From CBFHWU01 sp965659665 (GTDB taxonomy: Bacteria > Bacteroidota > Bacteroidia > Flavobacteriales > Flavobacteriaceae), in NCBI GenBank assembly GCA_965659665.1, contig CBFHWU010000015.1, positions 1 to 64,000 of the forward strand: DNA of 64,000 nucleotides, read 5' to 3'. The notes below the pieces were generated by a model, which did no database searches, was not told the DNA's origin, and was given only the letters and a program-made list of their open reading frames with translations. Of this stretch, positions 1 through 8,681 are shown piece after piece. The position numbers were made by a program, and so were the translations under genes. How positions within the stretch are numbered: the first letter of the stretch is position 1; the number at the start of each line of letters is the position of its first letter.

Positions 1-2180
1 ACGTTCACTGTTCGAGTAACTTGTGTTGCAGCGTTGCTATTTGCATCTGTAGCATCGTACGTTACCGTGTATGTACCAACAGTATTAGTATCAACAGTAT
101 CACCTCCAATAGTTACTGTTACAGAAGTATCGTAGTTATCAGTTGCCGTAGCACCTTGTTCGGTGTACGTAGCACCAACTTCAAGTGTTATTGTAGCATC
201 ACCTGTTAATGTAATAACAGGTGCGGTTGTATCTTCCACGTTCATTTCAAAAGTATCAATACATCCGTTTGAGTTTTCAAAACTAATAGTTGAAGTACCT
301 AAAGCTAGGGCAGAAAACTCACCCGAATCTGTAATGGTTCCAACAGAAGTATCTGAAGAAGACCAAGGGTTTGATGTACTTGGTGTAGTTGTCGCTGTAA
401 ATATTGCTGTAGTATTGTATTCGATAGAATTGCTACCGCTAATAACAGGAGATTCATATACTGTACCTGAAAGTGCAACATCAACACTGGTAGCATCTTG
501 GCTTGTTATCGAAACATTTGAGTCAAAGTTGCCTGTAGTAGCACCAGTTAAACGTATATAAATGGTGGTTTCTGCAACTGTTCCAGAGGTTTGTGACAAT
601 GTAAGTAAAGAGCTAAAACTGTTATCATCCGTAGATAATTCATAACCATTTGGTGCTTGAATATTTATATTTGATGTTAAATACTCACCTGAAACAATAA
701 AGCTTTGTGAGATGGAAGTAGTTCCAGAGCAGCTTTCAAAGTCAACAAAAGATTCAGTATATGATATAGATGGAGTGGTCTGCATCAAGTTTTGTGTTAC
801 GTTGAATTGAGTAGCAGATTTAACAGAAGATATTATGTCTACTTTATTATCCCCGTCAACATCAACAGCAAGAGTAGGTCCACATGATCCGCAATACTGA
901 TTTTGTCTTGGGTACCATCTGGTATCAATGGAAGTATTAGATAAGGGTAAATTGCTTATAATCATAACCCAAGCCTTATCCCAATTTGTACCTCCAATAA
1001 TTTCTAATTTGTTATCTCCATCAATGTCGCTAAGTGATAACGAAGAAGCGCCTTCCTCTTGTGAGTTTGTGAAACCTACAAAGTCTGTTGATGATAAAAC
1101 ACCTGAACTGTACGTATTTTCAAAAATACTACCAATACTATAAATGTCATTATCGCCATCATTATCAAAATCACCAATAATAGAAGATGAACCACCTCCA
1201 GCCAAAGTTCCTGCCGAAATAAAAGTAGAGCTGGCTTCATAATCATTATATAAAATTTCCAAGGCACCTGACTTGGATACAACTACATCTATTGATCCAT
1301 CATTATTCAAGTCTCCATAAGCTAAACCAACAAATCCAGTTGAAGACAAACTAATACTTTGTACAGGGTCAAATGTAAGGGTCCCTCCAGTTGAGTTGTT
1401 CAAGAAAACATTTAATGAAGATGATGTTGTACTGAAAACATCAATACGGCCATCATTATTAATATCAGCTACTCTCACAACATCTCCACCAGAAGTAAGA
1501 TCAATTTTTGATTCGAAAGAAATATTTCCAACACTAGAATTATTAAGTAATACAGAAATTGTAGAACCGCCAGTGATTATATCTAACTTGCCATCAGAGT
1601 TTACGTCTCTAACTACAACAGAGTGGGGATTCCCATTTATTACAAAATCTGTTCCTGCATCAAAACTAGCACTTGATATTGTGCCCTCAGAAGTCATAAG
1701 ATTTCTGTGAACACGAACGGAACCATTGGAGTTTACAATAACATCAATTTTTCCATCAAGATCTAAATCACCAACAGCTATTGTCATATCTTTAGCAGAG
1801 GCTTGCCCACCAAGTGATGGAATGACGATATTATCCCCAAAGTTATCTCCAACAATATTATTATTAGAAATTAAGGGATTCACTACGTTGAAAGCTGTTT
1901 TAGTTTGTGCAGTTAAGCCGTTTGTGCTTACAATAATAAGATCATGTGTTGCACTTTTTGGTACTTCTACAGCAAGTTGAGTTATCGAAGCACTTATAAC
2001 GTTTGCTTTTGCACTGCCAAAGAAAACAAAGTTGTTTGATGGTGTAGTATTAAAGTTATTACCAGTTATGGTAATTAAGTCTTCAACTTTCCCAAATGCA
2101 GGAGAAAAACTGTCAATTTGTGGTGGTTGGGCGTTAAGAAAAGTGCATAAAAAGAGTAGGTAGTATAAAATTTTGTTCAT
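1..2180 (-). CDS. Secreted FG-GAP/VCBS repeat protein with IPT/TIG and DUF5011-like domains (partial, C-terminus off the left edge)
   Basis: Reading the minus strand from the ATG at 2180 gives an open frame of about 726 codons to the window edge, with no stop. Residues 1-18 form a signal peptide (MNKILYYLLFLCTFLNAQ). An IPT/TIG-like domain follows (about 20-95). Then come seven Asp-rich, calcium-loop-like motifs typical of FG-GAP/VCBS propeller blades, such as DLDLDGKIDV, DVNSDGKLDI, DINNDGRIDV and DFDNDGDNDI. After these are an Ig-like beta domain, a Big_2-like domain and a DUF5011-like domain (starts DTTAPVITL) at the edge. Such proteins are exported and often carry a T9SS tail, which would lie outside the window. 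The function is probably adhesive or cell-surface; this is inference. A -7 promoter element lies 21 bases upstream. Confidence 0.85.
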   Translation of the reverse strand, partial: MNKILYYLLFLCTFLNAQPPQIDSFSPAFGKVEDLITITGNNFNTTPSNNFVFFGSAKANVISASITQLAVEVPKSATHDLIIVSTNGLTAQTKTAFNVVNPLISNNNIVGDNFGDNIVIPSLGGQASAKDMTIAVGDLDLDGKIDVIVNSNGSVRVHRNLMTSEGTISSASFDAGTDFVINGNPHSVVVRDVNSDGKLDIITGGSTISVLLNNSSVGNISFESKIDLTSGGDVVRVADINNDGRIDVFSTTSSSLNVFLNNSTGGTLTFDPVQSISLSSTGFVGLAYGDLNNDGSIDVVVSKSGALEILYNDYEASSTFISAGTLAGGGSSSIIGDFDNDGDNDIYSIGSIFENTYSSGVLSSTDFVGFTNSQEEGASSLSLSDIDGDNKLEIIGGTNWDKAWVMIISNLPLSNTSIDTRWYPRQNQYCGSCGPTLAVDVDGDNKVDIISSVKSATQFNVTQNLMQTTPSISYTESFVDFESCSGTTSISQSFIVSGEYLTSNINIQAPNGYELSTDDNSFSSLLTLSQTSGTVAETTIYIRLTGATTGNFDSNVSITSQDATSVDVALSGTVYESPVISGSNSIEYNTTAIFTATTTPSTSNPWSSSDTSVGTITDSGEFSALALGTSTISFENSNGCIDTFEMNVEDTTAPVITLTGDATITLEVGATYTEQGATATDNYDTSVTVTIGGDTVDTNTVGTYTVTYDATDANSNAATQVTRTVN

Positions 2181-2200
2181 GGGGCATAGTTTAAATTTCA

Positions 2201-2208
2201 CAAATATA
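2201..2208 (-). promoter_or_regulatory. -7 promoter element (TATATTTG) for the VCBS protein
   Basis: The minus strand reads TATATTTG, an exact match to the Bacteroidota -7 consensus TAnnTTTG, 21 bases before the ATG at 2180. I could not find a convincing -33 TTTG at the usual 19-21 base spacing. Confidence 0.5.
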
Positions 2209-2520
2209 ATAAATATATATTAATAAAGTTAGGATAAATTATGGAGGATATTTCTTTTACAAGTAGATTAAAATCTAGCTAAATGATTTAATGCTACTAC
2301 CTTTTTTTCTAAACAACTATCCTAAAAAAAAACAAGCTGTAACCTAATTTATTTAACTTAAAACTATGTAGTGTATTGGAATAAAGTTTTATTTATTAAA
2401 AAATTATGAGTATTAAGTGAAATAGGTCTATCATAATTAGGCACTATCTTTATTTCTAATGATTCTTTCGCTATTTGAGACCTATATTATGGCACTACAA
2501 GTTAATGAAGTAAAAAGGAA

Positions 2521-2817
2521 CTTGTTAATCCAGAAATTCGTGTACGCTTAAATAGCAATATTTTCACTATCCGTCAAATGAGCGTATCGATGAGCAAACC
2601 TAATGATAGTACACTTAATACAAGTGATTGTGAGGCTGTACTTTCGGGCTCAACTCGGTATTTAAGAGGCGAAAATATGTTTCGTTACATGAACCTTAAG
2701 TATGGGAGCAATCACAACCATGAGCGTCTAATCGCACAAGGGGTTTCACACCAAGGGTGGTTAATATATAAATCTTCTGAATTCAGATATTTACTCAAAT
2801 CCCTCATAAATGATTGA
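2521..2817 (+). pseudogene. C-terminal fragment of a hydrolase-like protein
   Basis: An open frame reads through 2521-2817 and ends in TGA, but has no plausible start or signal peptide; the only ATGs are internal (2578). The C-terminal part, with stretches such as NTSDCEAVLSGSTRY and NHERLIAQGVSHQGW, reminds me of the end of alpha/beta-hydrolase (esterase or depolymerase-like) proteins. That resemblance is from memory and weak. It sits next to another broken gene (SLC13-like), so I read it as debris of a shrinking locus. It could instead be a short real protein of 79 residues starting at 2578. Confidence 0.35.
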
Positions 2818-2842
2818 GAATCAACATTAAACTATTTCAATA

Positions 2843-3127
2843 ATGAATTCAAAAAAAATAGGATTATTTTTAGGTCCTATCCTTTTTATTATAACTCGAT
2901 GATTTATATCATCAGAGGGTTTATCAGATGAGGCAAATGCTGTTCTAGCATCAACCCTTTGGATAGTAACATGGTGGATTACTGAGACTATACCAATAGC
3001 TGTTATCCTCTTGTTTATTGCATGGTATTACATCACGCGTTTAGCCTTTGAGTTTAAATATACAGGATTTAGTGATCACCAAGTGTTCTTCCCTGGGTCA
3101 CAATTTGTTTTCAAGAATATTTTTTAA
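2843..3127 (+). pseudogene. Degraded SLC13-family (DASS) sodium:anion symporter
   Basis: From the ATG at 2843 the frame reads MNSKKIGLFLGPILFIITR, then an in-frame TGA at codon 20, then continues open to a TAA at 3125-3127. The text after the stop (GLSDEANAVLAST, LWIVTWWITETIPIAV) matches the start of SLC13/DASS permeases, which normally have about 450-500 residues. It then jumps to a segment like WYYITRLAFEFK, which belongs deeper in the protein, so most of the transporter has been deleted. An internal stop plus a deletion makes this a clear relic. Such transporters import dicarboxylates or sulfate, and occur near sulfatases in polysaccharide loci. Confidence 0.65.
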
Positions 3128-3173
3128 TTTTAAGAATATTTTTAATTTAAACCAACAATTTAGCTTTTTTAAA

Positions 3174-4595
3174 ATGAAACGATTAATATTCATACTACTT
3201 CCGTTTCTTGCTTTTTCCCAAAATAAAATTATTGGTTCACAATCGTATGTTCATCTTGAACAAATAAATAATGTATGGTGGTTTGTCAATGCTGATGGGG
3301 AAAAATTTTTTTCAACAGGGATGAATCACATCAATGATAAAATAAGATTTGCCAATTACAACAAAGATTTTTGGACTGAAAAATTTGGTAAAAATATGTT
3401 TATTGATGGAAAGTTAAACTATAATGCTGAAAATGAAATCAAAAAATGGGTTCAGCAAATTGTAAAAGACCACAAAGATTATGGTTTCAATACCATTGCT
3501 TTTCACCGCCCCACATATTTGCCTGAAGTGTATTTTAATGAACTTGGAATTTATTTTTTAGGTAAATTAAAAACAGGTGAAATACATGCAGGTAGAGTTA
3601 AAAGATATAACTCTAAATTTCCAGATGTTTTTAGCGAAGCATTTACATCTCATGTAGAAAAAGTTGCGGAAGCGTATTGTTCAAAGCATCGGAATAGCAA
3701 GTATTTAATTGGGTATACTTACGATGATTTGCCAAGCTATTCTTTTGAAGAATACCATAAAAAAATAAAATATGAGGGACACGCAAATGGAATGGTTTTT
3801 CATCCCTGGGTTACTGATATTATTAATACTAAAAAACTAACTAATGGTAAGGCAATATGGATTTCTATTTTGAGGGAACACTATAAGACCCCTAGGGATG
3901 CAGGCGACAACTATAGGGTATCCGTTAATTCTTGGCAGGACTTGGAGGCCATATCGACTTGGAACAAACCTTTGGAGATGAAAAAATGGCAACGAGACCA
4001 AACTGCTATGTTAAAAAAAATAGTGCGGCAGTGGCACCATATCAATAGAAATACAATCCTCAAATTTGACCCTCACCATTTGATCTTTGGGGATAAAATC
4101 AGTTGTCATGGTCAGGGCCACCCAGATTGGGTTTATAAAATTGTAGGGGAATATGTTGACGTTCTGTTTATCCAAGATTATGAATTTTTTAAACCAAAAC
4201 ACATCACTAAACTAAAACGTTTGCATAAGCTATCGGGAAAGCCAATTTTGAATGGTGATCACTCATACGGATATACAGTGCCCGAAATGAATAAAGCTAA
4301 GGGGTTATCTGTAGAAAACCATCATGCTGTTGGCGAGGAATACTATACGTATCTTATGGGAATTTCTAATTTGCCGTTTATGCTTGGGTGGCACAATTGC
4401 GGTTATATTGAGCAATGGAAAGGTAGCAAACTCGATCAAACCGGTAAAGAGCAAACAGGCTTTTTTGATCCATTTGGAAAACCACGACTTGATGCACTTA
4501 AAAAGGTAAAAGAAGCTAACGAAAAAACATTGTTTTGGCATGAAAAAGCAGGAGAAAATGAGTTCCTATTTTCACAACGAAATCGTAACTGGTAG
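3174..4595 (+). CDS. Agarase-like glycoside hydrolase (TIM-barrel type), secreted
   Basis: I chose the ATG at 3174 because it gives a clean signal peptide (MKRLIFILLPFLAFSQ); an upstream GTG-initiated extension runs into the SLC13 relic. The mature protein has about 457 residues. It opens with the WWFVNADGEKFFSTGMNHI block typical of agarase-like TIM-barrel proteins and ends with a GFFDPFGKPRLDAL block. Where related clan GH-A enzymes carry catalytic Glu residues, this protein shows Asp-rich motifs, GYTYDDLP (mid) and LNGDHSYGY (late), so the chemistry may differ. The likely substrate is a sulfated or agar-type polysaccharide, given the nearby sulfatase. The substrate is inference; the fold-level assignment is moderately sure. 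Confidence 0.6.
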   Translation: MKRLIFILLPFLAFSQNKIIGSQSYVHLEQINNVWWFVNADGEKFFSTGMNHINDKIRFANYNKDFWTEKFGKNMFIDGKLNYNAENEIKKWVQQIVKDHKDYGFNTIAFHRPTYLPEVYFNELGIYFLGKLKTGEIHAGRVKRYNSKFPDVFSEAFTSHVEKVAEAYCSKHRNSKYLIGYTYDDLPSYSFEEYHKKIKYEGHANGMVFHPWVTDIINTKKLTNGKAIWISILREHYKTPRDAGDNYRVSVNSWQDLEAISTWNKPLEMKKWQRDQTAMLKKIVRQWHHINRNTILKFDPHHLIFGDKISCHGQGHPDWVYKIVGEYVDVLFIQDYEFFKPKHITKLKRLHKLSGKPILNGDHSYGYTVPEMNKAKGLSVENHHAVGEEYYTYLMGISNLPFMLGWHNCGYIEQWKGSKLDQTGKEQTGFFDPFGKPRLDALKKVKEANEKTLFWHEKAGENEFLFSQRNRNW

Positions 4596-4898
4596 GACAT
4601 TGAAATTGGTTTAAAAAAACATCATAAACTAATTTTTGCGCTCTGCAACGTTTTGAAAACAATCAAAAAAGGCAGAACGATCTAACAAACGGGTCAAGAA
4701 ATCATCCCCTGTGTGTTACCACAATGGGAAGGAATTTATCTTGTCCACTTTACTTTTATTTATTACATGACCCAAGCTTCTTGATTTTTTAATAGATGGG
4801 TAAAATTTTCGAATAATTTTTAGTTTTAAATATCCAGTGTGCCTGATACCTGAAGAAGCCACTAGGAGATGAAACAGTTATTCCCTCCTTGGTAAATG

Positions 4899-5316
4899 TT
4901 AAAATAATAGTGTTTCTACGACTCGTTCGTTAGTCCCGCATTCATGATTAACTGTGACAGTTGAATCACCATTTTCAGTACTAGGATAACAGTACTGCCT
5001 AACAATTTAGTGACATACCTTTTACTATGTACCACATCCATCCTATACCATGGACCGTTCGCACCCTTTACAGCCAGTGTTACGCCTGTAAAAAAATACG
5101 GTACGATTTAGAACGAGAATTTTGAGAACTGACAAGATTTGTCCTAGGGCCATCGTTATCATTTCGAACCTCCCTAGATATAGAGATTATAAACAAGATT
5201 AGGGGTTGGTTTAAAACATCTCCACCTGAATTAATGGTCAAAATACTCTTGGTGCTGACATTTTCACGAACTTCCAAAGCTATCGATCGTAAGGGTCTAT
5301 TTGTTTCTAATATTTT
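4899..5316 (-). pseudogene. Decayed coding remnant of unknown family between the glycoside hydrolase and the sulfatase
   Basis: The stretch 4596-5641 holds no intact gene. On the minus strand a frame is open from 5316 to 5080 (readable parts: STKSILTINSGGDVLNQP, REVRNDNDGPRTNLVSS). Protein-like text then continues in another frame (AVKGANGPWYRMDVV) and in a further frame at 4991-4899 (STENGDSTVTVNHECGTNE) ending in TAA. Several frames carrying protein-like text in sequence suggest a broken gene, possibly an extracellular beta-rich protein. I do not recognise the family. I see nothing definable in 4600-4890 or 5320-5640. Confidence 0.3.
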
Positions 5317-5641
5317 TTATGGTAAAGCAGAATTAATTGCTGTATTCTAAGCAAAGGAAAAGAGGTTCAGCAAATGAGGTAAGAATAAGAGATTTTTGCC
5401 CTTTTTAGAAAGAAAAATCACAACATGTACGGTACAAAAAATATTGAGCTATAATTAAAATAAACGTATTGCGTTTAATCAACGAAAAGAAATAAAACGG
5501 TCTATAAAATCCTAATGGAAAAAATTTTAAACTCTCCACCGTTTTGCTAATCCCAATATGATGAAGTGGGATAGAAATCAAAATTTAAACTATTTTAGTG
5601 GGTAAATAATATAAAATCGATTGAAAAAATAAAAGAGGTTT

Positions 5642-7315
5642 ATGGTTAAAATAACACAAAATGTAGGGTGGTCAAAAACAGGAAATAAGGAAAGACTTAG
5701 GCTCTTAAACTCCCAAAAAAAATTACTTAAACACATAAATATCCTATGCTTATCCCTTCTGTTTTTCTCTTGTACTGCTGAACATGAAAAAATAGCCAAT
5801 GGGCCAAATATTGTTTTTATTTTAGCTGATGACGCTTCATGGAAGCATTTTGGAGCATATGGCAGCAATGACGTAAAGACTCCTCATATTGATAAAATGG
5901 CTCAGGAGGGGGTTTTGTTTCAAAATGCTTTTGTGAGTACCCCATCGTGCACTGCATCCCGAGGGTCTATTTTATCGGGTCGAAATGCTTTTGAACTAGA
6001 AGACGGGATATTGCTGGGGGGCTATCTTCCTAAAAAATTTATCACCTACACATCGATTTTAGCAAAAGCGGGTTATAAAGTAGCTGCCACTGGAAAAGGC
6101 TGGGGTCCTGGAACATTATTTGGACGAACGGTAAATCCTGCAGGTACCCCTTATAATGATTTGCGAAGTAACCCTTATCGAGAGGTGCTTTGCGAGAACC
6201 CCATTTCCGATATCGATTATGCGGCTAATTTTAACAACTTTTTATTTGATCGAAAGGAAGATCAACCTTTTGTTTTTTGGGTGGGCACAAACGAACCACA
6301 CAAGCCCTATGCCGATGGTTTTGCGGCCGTACAAAATATTGACAGTAACAACATTAAAGTTCCTGAATTTTATCCCGATAACAATAAGGTAAGGTCTGAA
6401 CTAGCAGCCTATTTAGCAGAAATTCAACATATTGACCTGCAAGTGGGGGCGGTTTATGAAGTATTGAAAAAGCACAACGAACTTGAGAATACCCTTGTGG
6501 TTTTTACTTCTGACAATGGAATGCCTTTTCCGAGGGCTAAATCTAATTTGTACGATTACGGAATCCGAATACCTTTAATTGTAACATGGGGTGACCAAAT
6601 CCAGAAAGGACGAAGAATAGATGACCTTATATCACTTACTGATTTGGCACCTACTTTTATTGACGCAGCGGGTCTTTCTGTTCCCGAAACAATGTCAGGA
6701 AAAAGTTTTATGGATATCCTAAAATCAGACCAATCTGGGATGGTCAGAAAAGAGGAGCGCAGTGTTTTCTCTTGTATTGAACGACATGGACGTGATGCTA
6801 TTTATCCATCTAGGTCAATTCGTACCAAAGACTTCCATCTTATATGGAATGCCTTACCAGATCATAATCCCATTGTAGTGGACGGAGGACCCATCAAAGA
6901 CGTATTGATCACCTACAAAGAAAAACATTCCTATTTTTATAAGCTTACTATTGGTAAGCGTCCAGCATATGAGTTGTATGAGGTAAAAAAGGATCCTTAC
7001 TCGATGAATAATTTAACAGAAAGTTCAGCTCATCAAATCATATTGGAAGACCTCAAATCCGAACTTATTAAATATCTAAAAATAAGGCAGGATCCTAGAA
7101 TTATAGGTACACACGATCTGTGGCACTATTCTCCTCATTTTATTTTGTGGAATGGCGATAAGGGGTCAGGAGTTAATTACTCCCCTTTTGCTCAAGGTCA
7201 AAACATACCTACACCTCGAATGAAAAAAATGCTCATAGATTTTTATCAAAAAAATGACTTTGAAGCTCAGTATATCGAAAGGGTAATGCAACGTCTTGAG
7301 CAAAATTTAGAATAA
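5642..7315 (+). CDS. Sulfatase (family S1, formylglycine type), lipoprotein
   Basis: A 557-residue arylsulfatase-fold protein that hydrolyses sulfate esters. The signature CTASR with following GSILSGR places the formylglycine-forming Cys at residue 103, within C/S-x-P/A-x-R. Metal-binding Asp residues are at 63-64 (ILADDASW), and KGWGPG, GTNEPHKPY and TSDNGMPFPRAKSNLYDYG are further active-site blocks. The order of blocks resembles heparan N-sulfatase-like S1 subfamilies. Residues 30-44 form a lipoprotein signal with lipobox LFFSC (Cys44), so it should sit in an outer leaflet, facing the periplasm or the cell surface. The 29 residues before the signal are unusually long, so the true start may be internal and non-ATG. 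It is downstream of a glycoside hydrolase and transporter debris, suggesting use of sulfated polysaccharide. Confidence 0.9.
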   Translation: MVKITQNVGWSKTGNKERLRLLNSQKKLLKHINILCLSLLFFSCTAEHEKIANGPNIVFILADDASWKHFGAYGSNDVKTPHIDKMAQEGVLFQNAFVSTPSCTASRGSILSGRNAFELEDGILLGGYLPKKFITYTSILAKAGYKVAATGKGWGPGTLFGRTVNPAGTPYNDLRSNPYREVLCENPISDIDYAANFNNFLFDRKEDQPFVFWVGTNEPHKPYADGFAAVQNIDSNNIKVPEFYPDNNKVRSELAAYLAEIQHIDLQVGAVYEVLKKHNELENTLVVFTSDNGMPFPRAKSNLYDYGIRIPLIVTWGDQIQKGRRIDDLISLTDLAPTFIDAAGLSVPETMSGKSFMDILKSDQSGMVRKEERSVFSCIERHGRDAIYPSRSIRTKDFHLIWNALPDHNPIVVDGGPIKDVLITYKEKHSYFYKLTIGKRPAYELYEVKKDPYSMNNLTESSAHQIILEDLKSELIKYLKIRQDPRIIGTHDLWHYSPHFILWNGDKGSGVNYSPFAQGQNIPTPRMKKMLIDFYQKNDFEAQYIERVMQRLEQNLE

Positions 7316-7360
7316 TCGATGGAAAAAAGATATGTTGTGGTAAATTTCGATTCTACAGTG

Positions 7361-8470
7361 TTAATAAAACTTAAATTCGGTTCTTCTATTTTTAGCGTGT
7401 TTTCTTTCAGTACAATCTACTCCGTCTTCACAATCGTTTAGTAATCTAGTTTCGCCATAACCAACCGCAATCATTCTGGAGGTTTTAATGCCTTTTTGAT
7501 TGAGATATTCTACGACAGATTTAGATCGAAGATCAGATAAGTTTTGATTAAATGCTTTACCGCCTCTCGAATCGGTATGCGAACCAACTTCAACAACAGT
7601 ATTCTTTTCTGATTTAAGTTTAACTAAAATAAGCTCATCCAAAATAGATTTTGATTTGGCGGTGAGTCGAGCACTTCCTAACTCGTAATTAATAGGGAGA
7701 ATAATAGTTTGTTCAGGAAGTGTACAAGGTACTTCTTTCCAGGCTTCCATTCCTCCTTTTTTGGCAATTACCATTTTTTCTACAATACTGTATTTTGCAG
7801 GAACATCTACCTCACGTGTGGTTTCGTCTTTGACCAATACACGGCGTTCTACGAATTCTTTTACTTCAGGGATTCGAATTTCTTCTGTTCGAGCAGGTGT
7901 AGCAATTACTTGGCGTTTGACCAATTTGTATTTTCCGCCTATTTGTTTGGTAGTACTCCGCGCAGGGGTAACCATTTTTTTGACAGGAATTTCACGATAA
8001 ACTGCAGGATCTTCTCGGAAGTGAAAAATTCTACAATCATTTGGATCAATCGAGGGACAATCAGGATTATCCCCTGCTACCCACTTTCCAGATTTCGACT
8101 TAACCTCAACGGTTTCATAATTATCAGCAAAAACTGCTTTTGATGGATATTGTTTATTGTATGGTTCTTCAATCCAAAAAGTATCTATGACAGTATTGAA
8201 AGTAGCAGGGATAAATTTGAATTTTTTTGAAGCAGGTTTTACAACCACTTCGTCGTTTACTACCTTGTACTCGGCAGGTACAACTTCTAGTTTTTTGTGT
8301 GCAGGCACTTCGAGTACACGAACTGTTTCTGCTTTAAATTCGTCAGGGACAATACATTTGGCATAGCATTTTCCTGGCGCTGGATGATCAGGTAATTTAT
8401 CTAAGTATTGATCTTGAGCATAAAGTGAAGTGATGACAAGCATCACAAATAATGTGGTATAGGTTTTCAT
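7361..8470 (-). CDS. OmpA-family outer-membrane protein with repeat-rich N-terminal region
   Basis: 369 residues with a signal peptide (MKTYTTLFVMLVITSLYAQ). Residues about 255-369 form an OmpA-like peptidoglycan-binding domain: the block ILPINYELGSARL, then VEVGSHTDSRG, NLSDLRSKSVVEYL and GYGETRLLND, ending KNRRTEFKFY. The N-terminal two thirds is built of repeated short units of the type (V/I)xVPAxYxVVxxxVxVKPA, lacking a classical eight-stranded barrel, so it is probably a periplasmic or surface-exposed rod. Such proteins tether the outer membrane to peptidoglycan. It is convergent with the sulfatase, 45 bases apart, and has its own transcript start upstream of 8470, although no clear TAnnTTTG is visible. 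Confidence 0.85.
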   Translation of the reverse strand: MKTYTTLFVMLVITSLYAQDQYLDKLPDHPAPGKCYAKCIVPDEFKAETVRVLEVPAHKKLEVVPAEYKVVNDEVVVKPASKKFKFIPATFNTVIDTFWIEEPYNKQYPSKAVFADNYETVEVKSKSGKWVAGDNPDCPSIDPNDCRIFHFREDPAVYREIPVKKMVTPARSTTKQIGGKYKLVKRQVIATPARTEEIRIPEVKEFVERRVLVKDETTREVDVPAKYSIVEKMVIAKKGGMEAWKEVPCTLPEQTIILPINYELGSARLTAKSKSILDELILVKLKSEKNTVVEVGSHTDSRGGKAFNQNLSDLRSKSVVEYLNQKGIKTSRMIAVGYGETRLLNDCEDGVDCTERKHAKNRRTEFKFY

Positions 8471-8681
8471 TGGCGTGATTTGAGAGTCCTAATTTAATCA
8501 AAATTTTTAAGATTTTCAAATAAAAAAAGTGTTGATGTAAAGACAAACGCACAATCATTATTTATAAAAGGAGGGGTTACTTTACGTTGACACTCGCTGA
8601 GGCAAGATGGTGTCTAGTCCCTTTAATTTTTTTTTGTTTTATGAGAAACGTTAGTTTCATTGTGCAATGAAGAAAACATTT

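Noticed and set aside
7709..8143. Plus-strand open frame of 144 codons inside the OmpA gene
   Set aside because: Antisense to a well-supported gene, made of repetitive low-complexity residues that mirror the OmpA repeats; no start context.
8586..8621. Classical sigma-70 promoter (TTGACA at 8586)
   Set aside because: No matching -10 box at 16-18 bases, and this phylum's sigma factor does not use that consensus.
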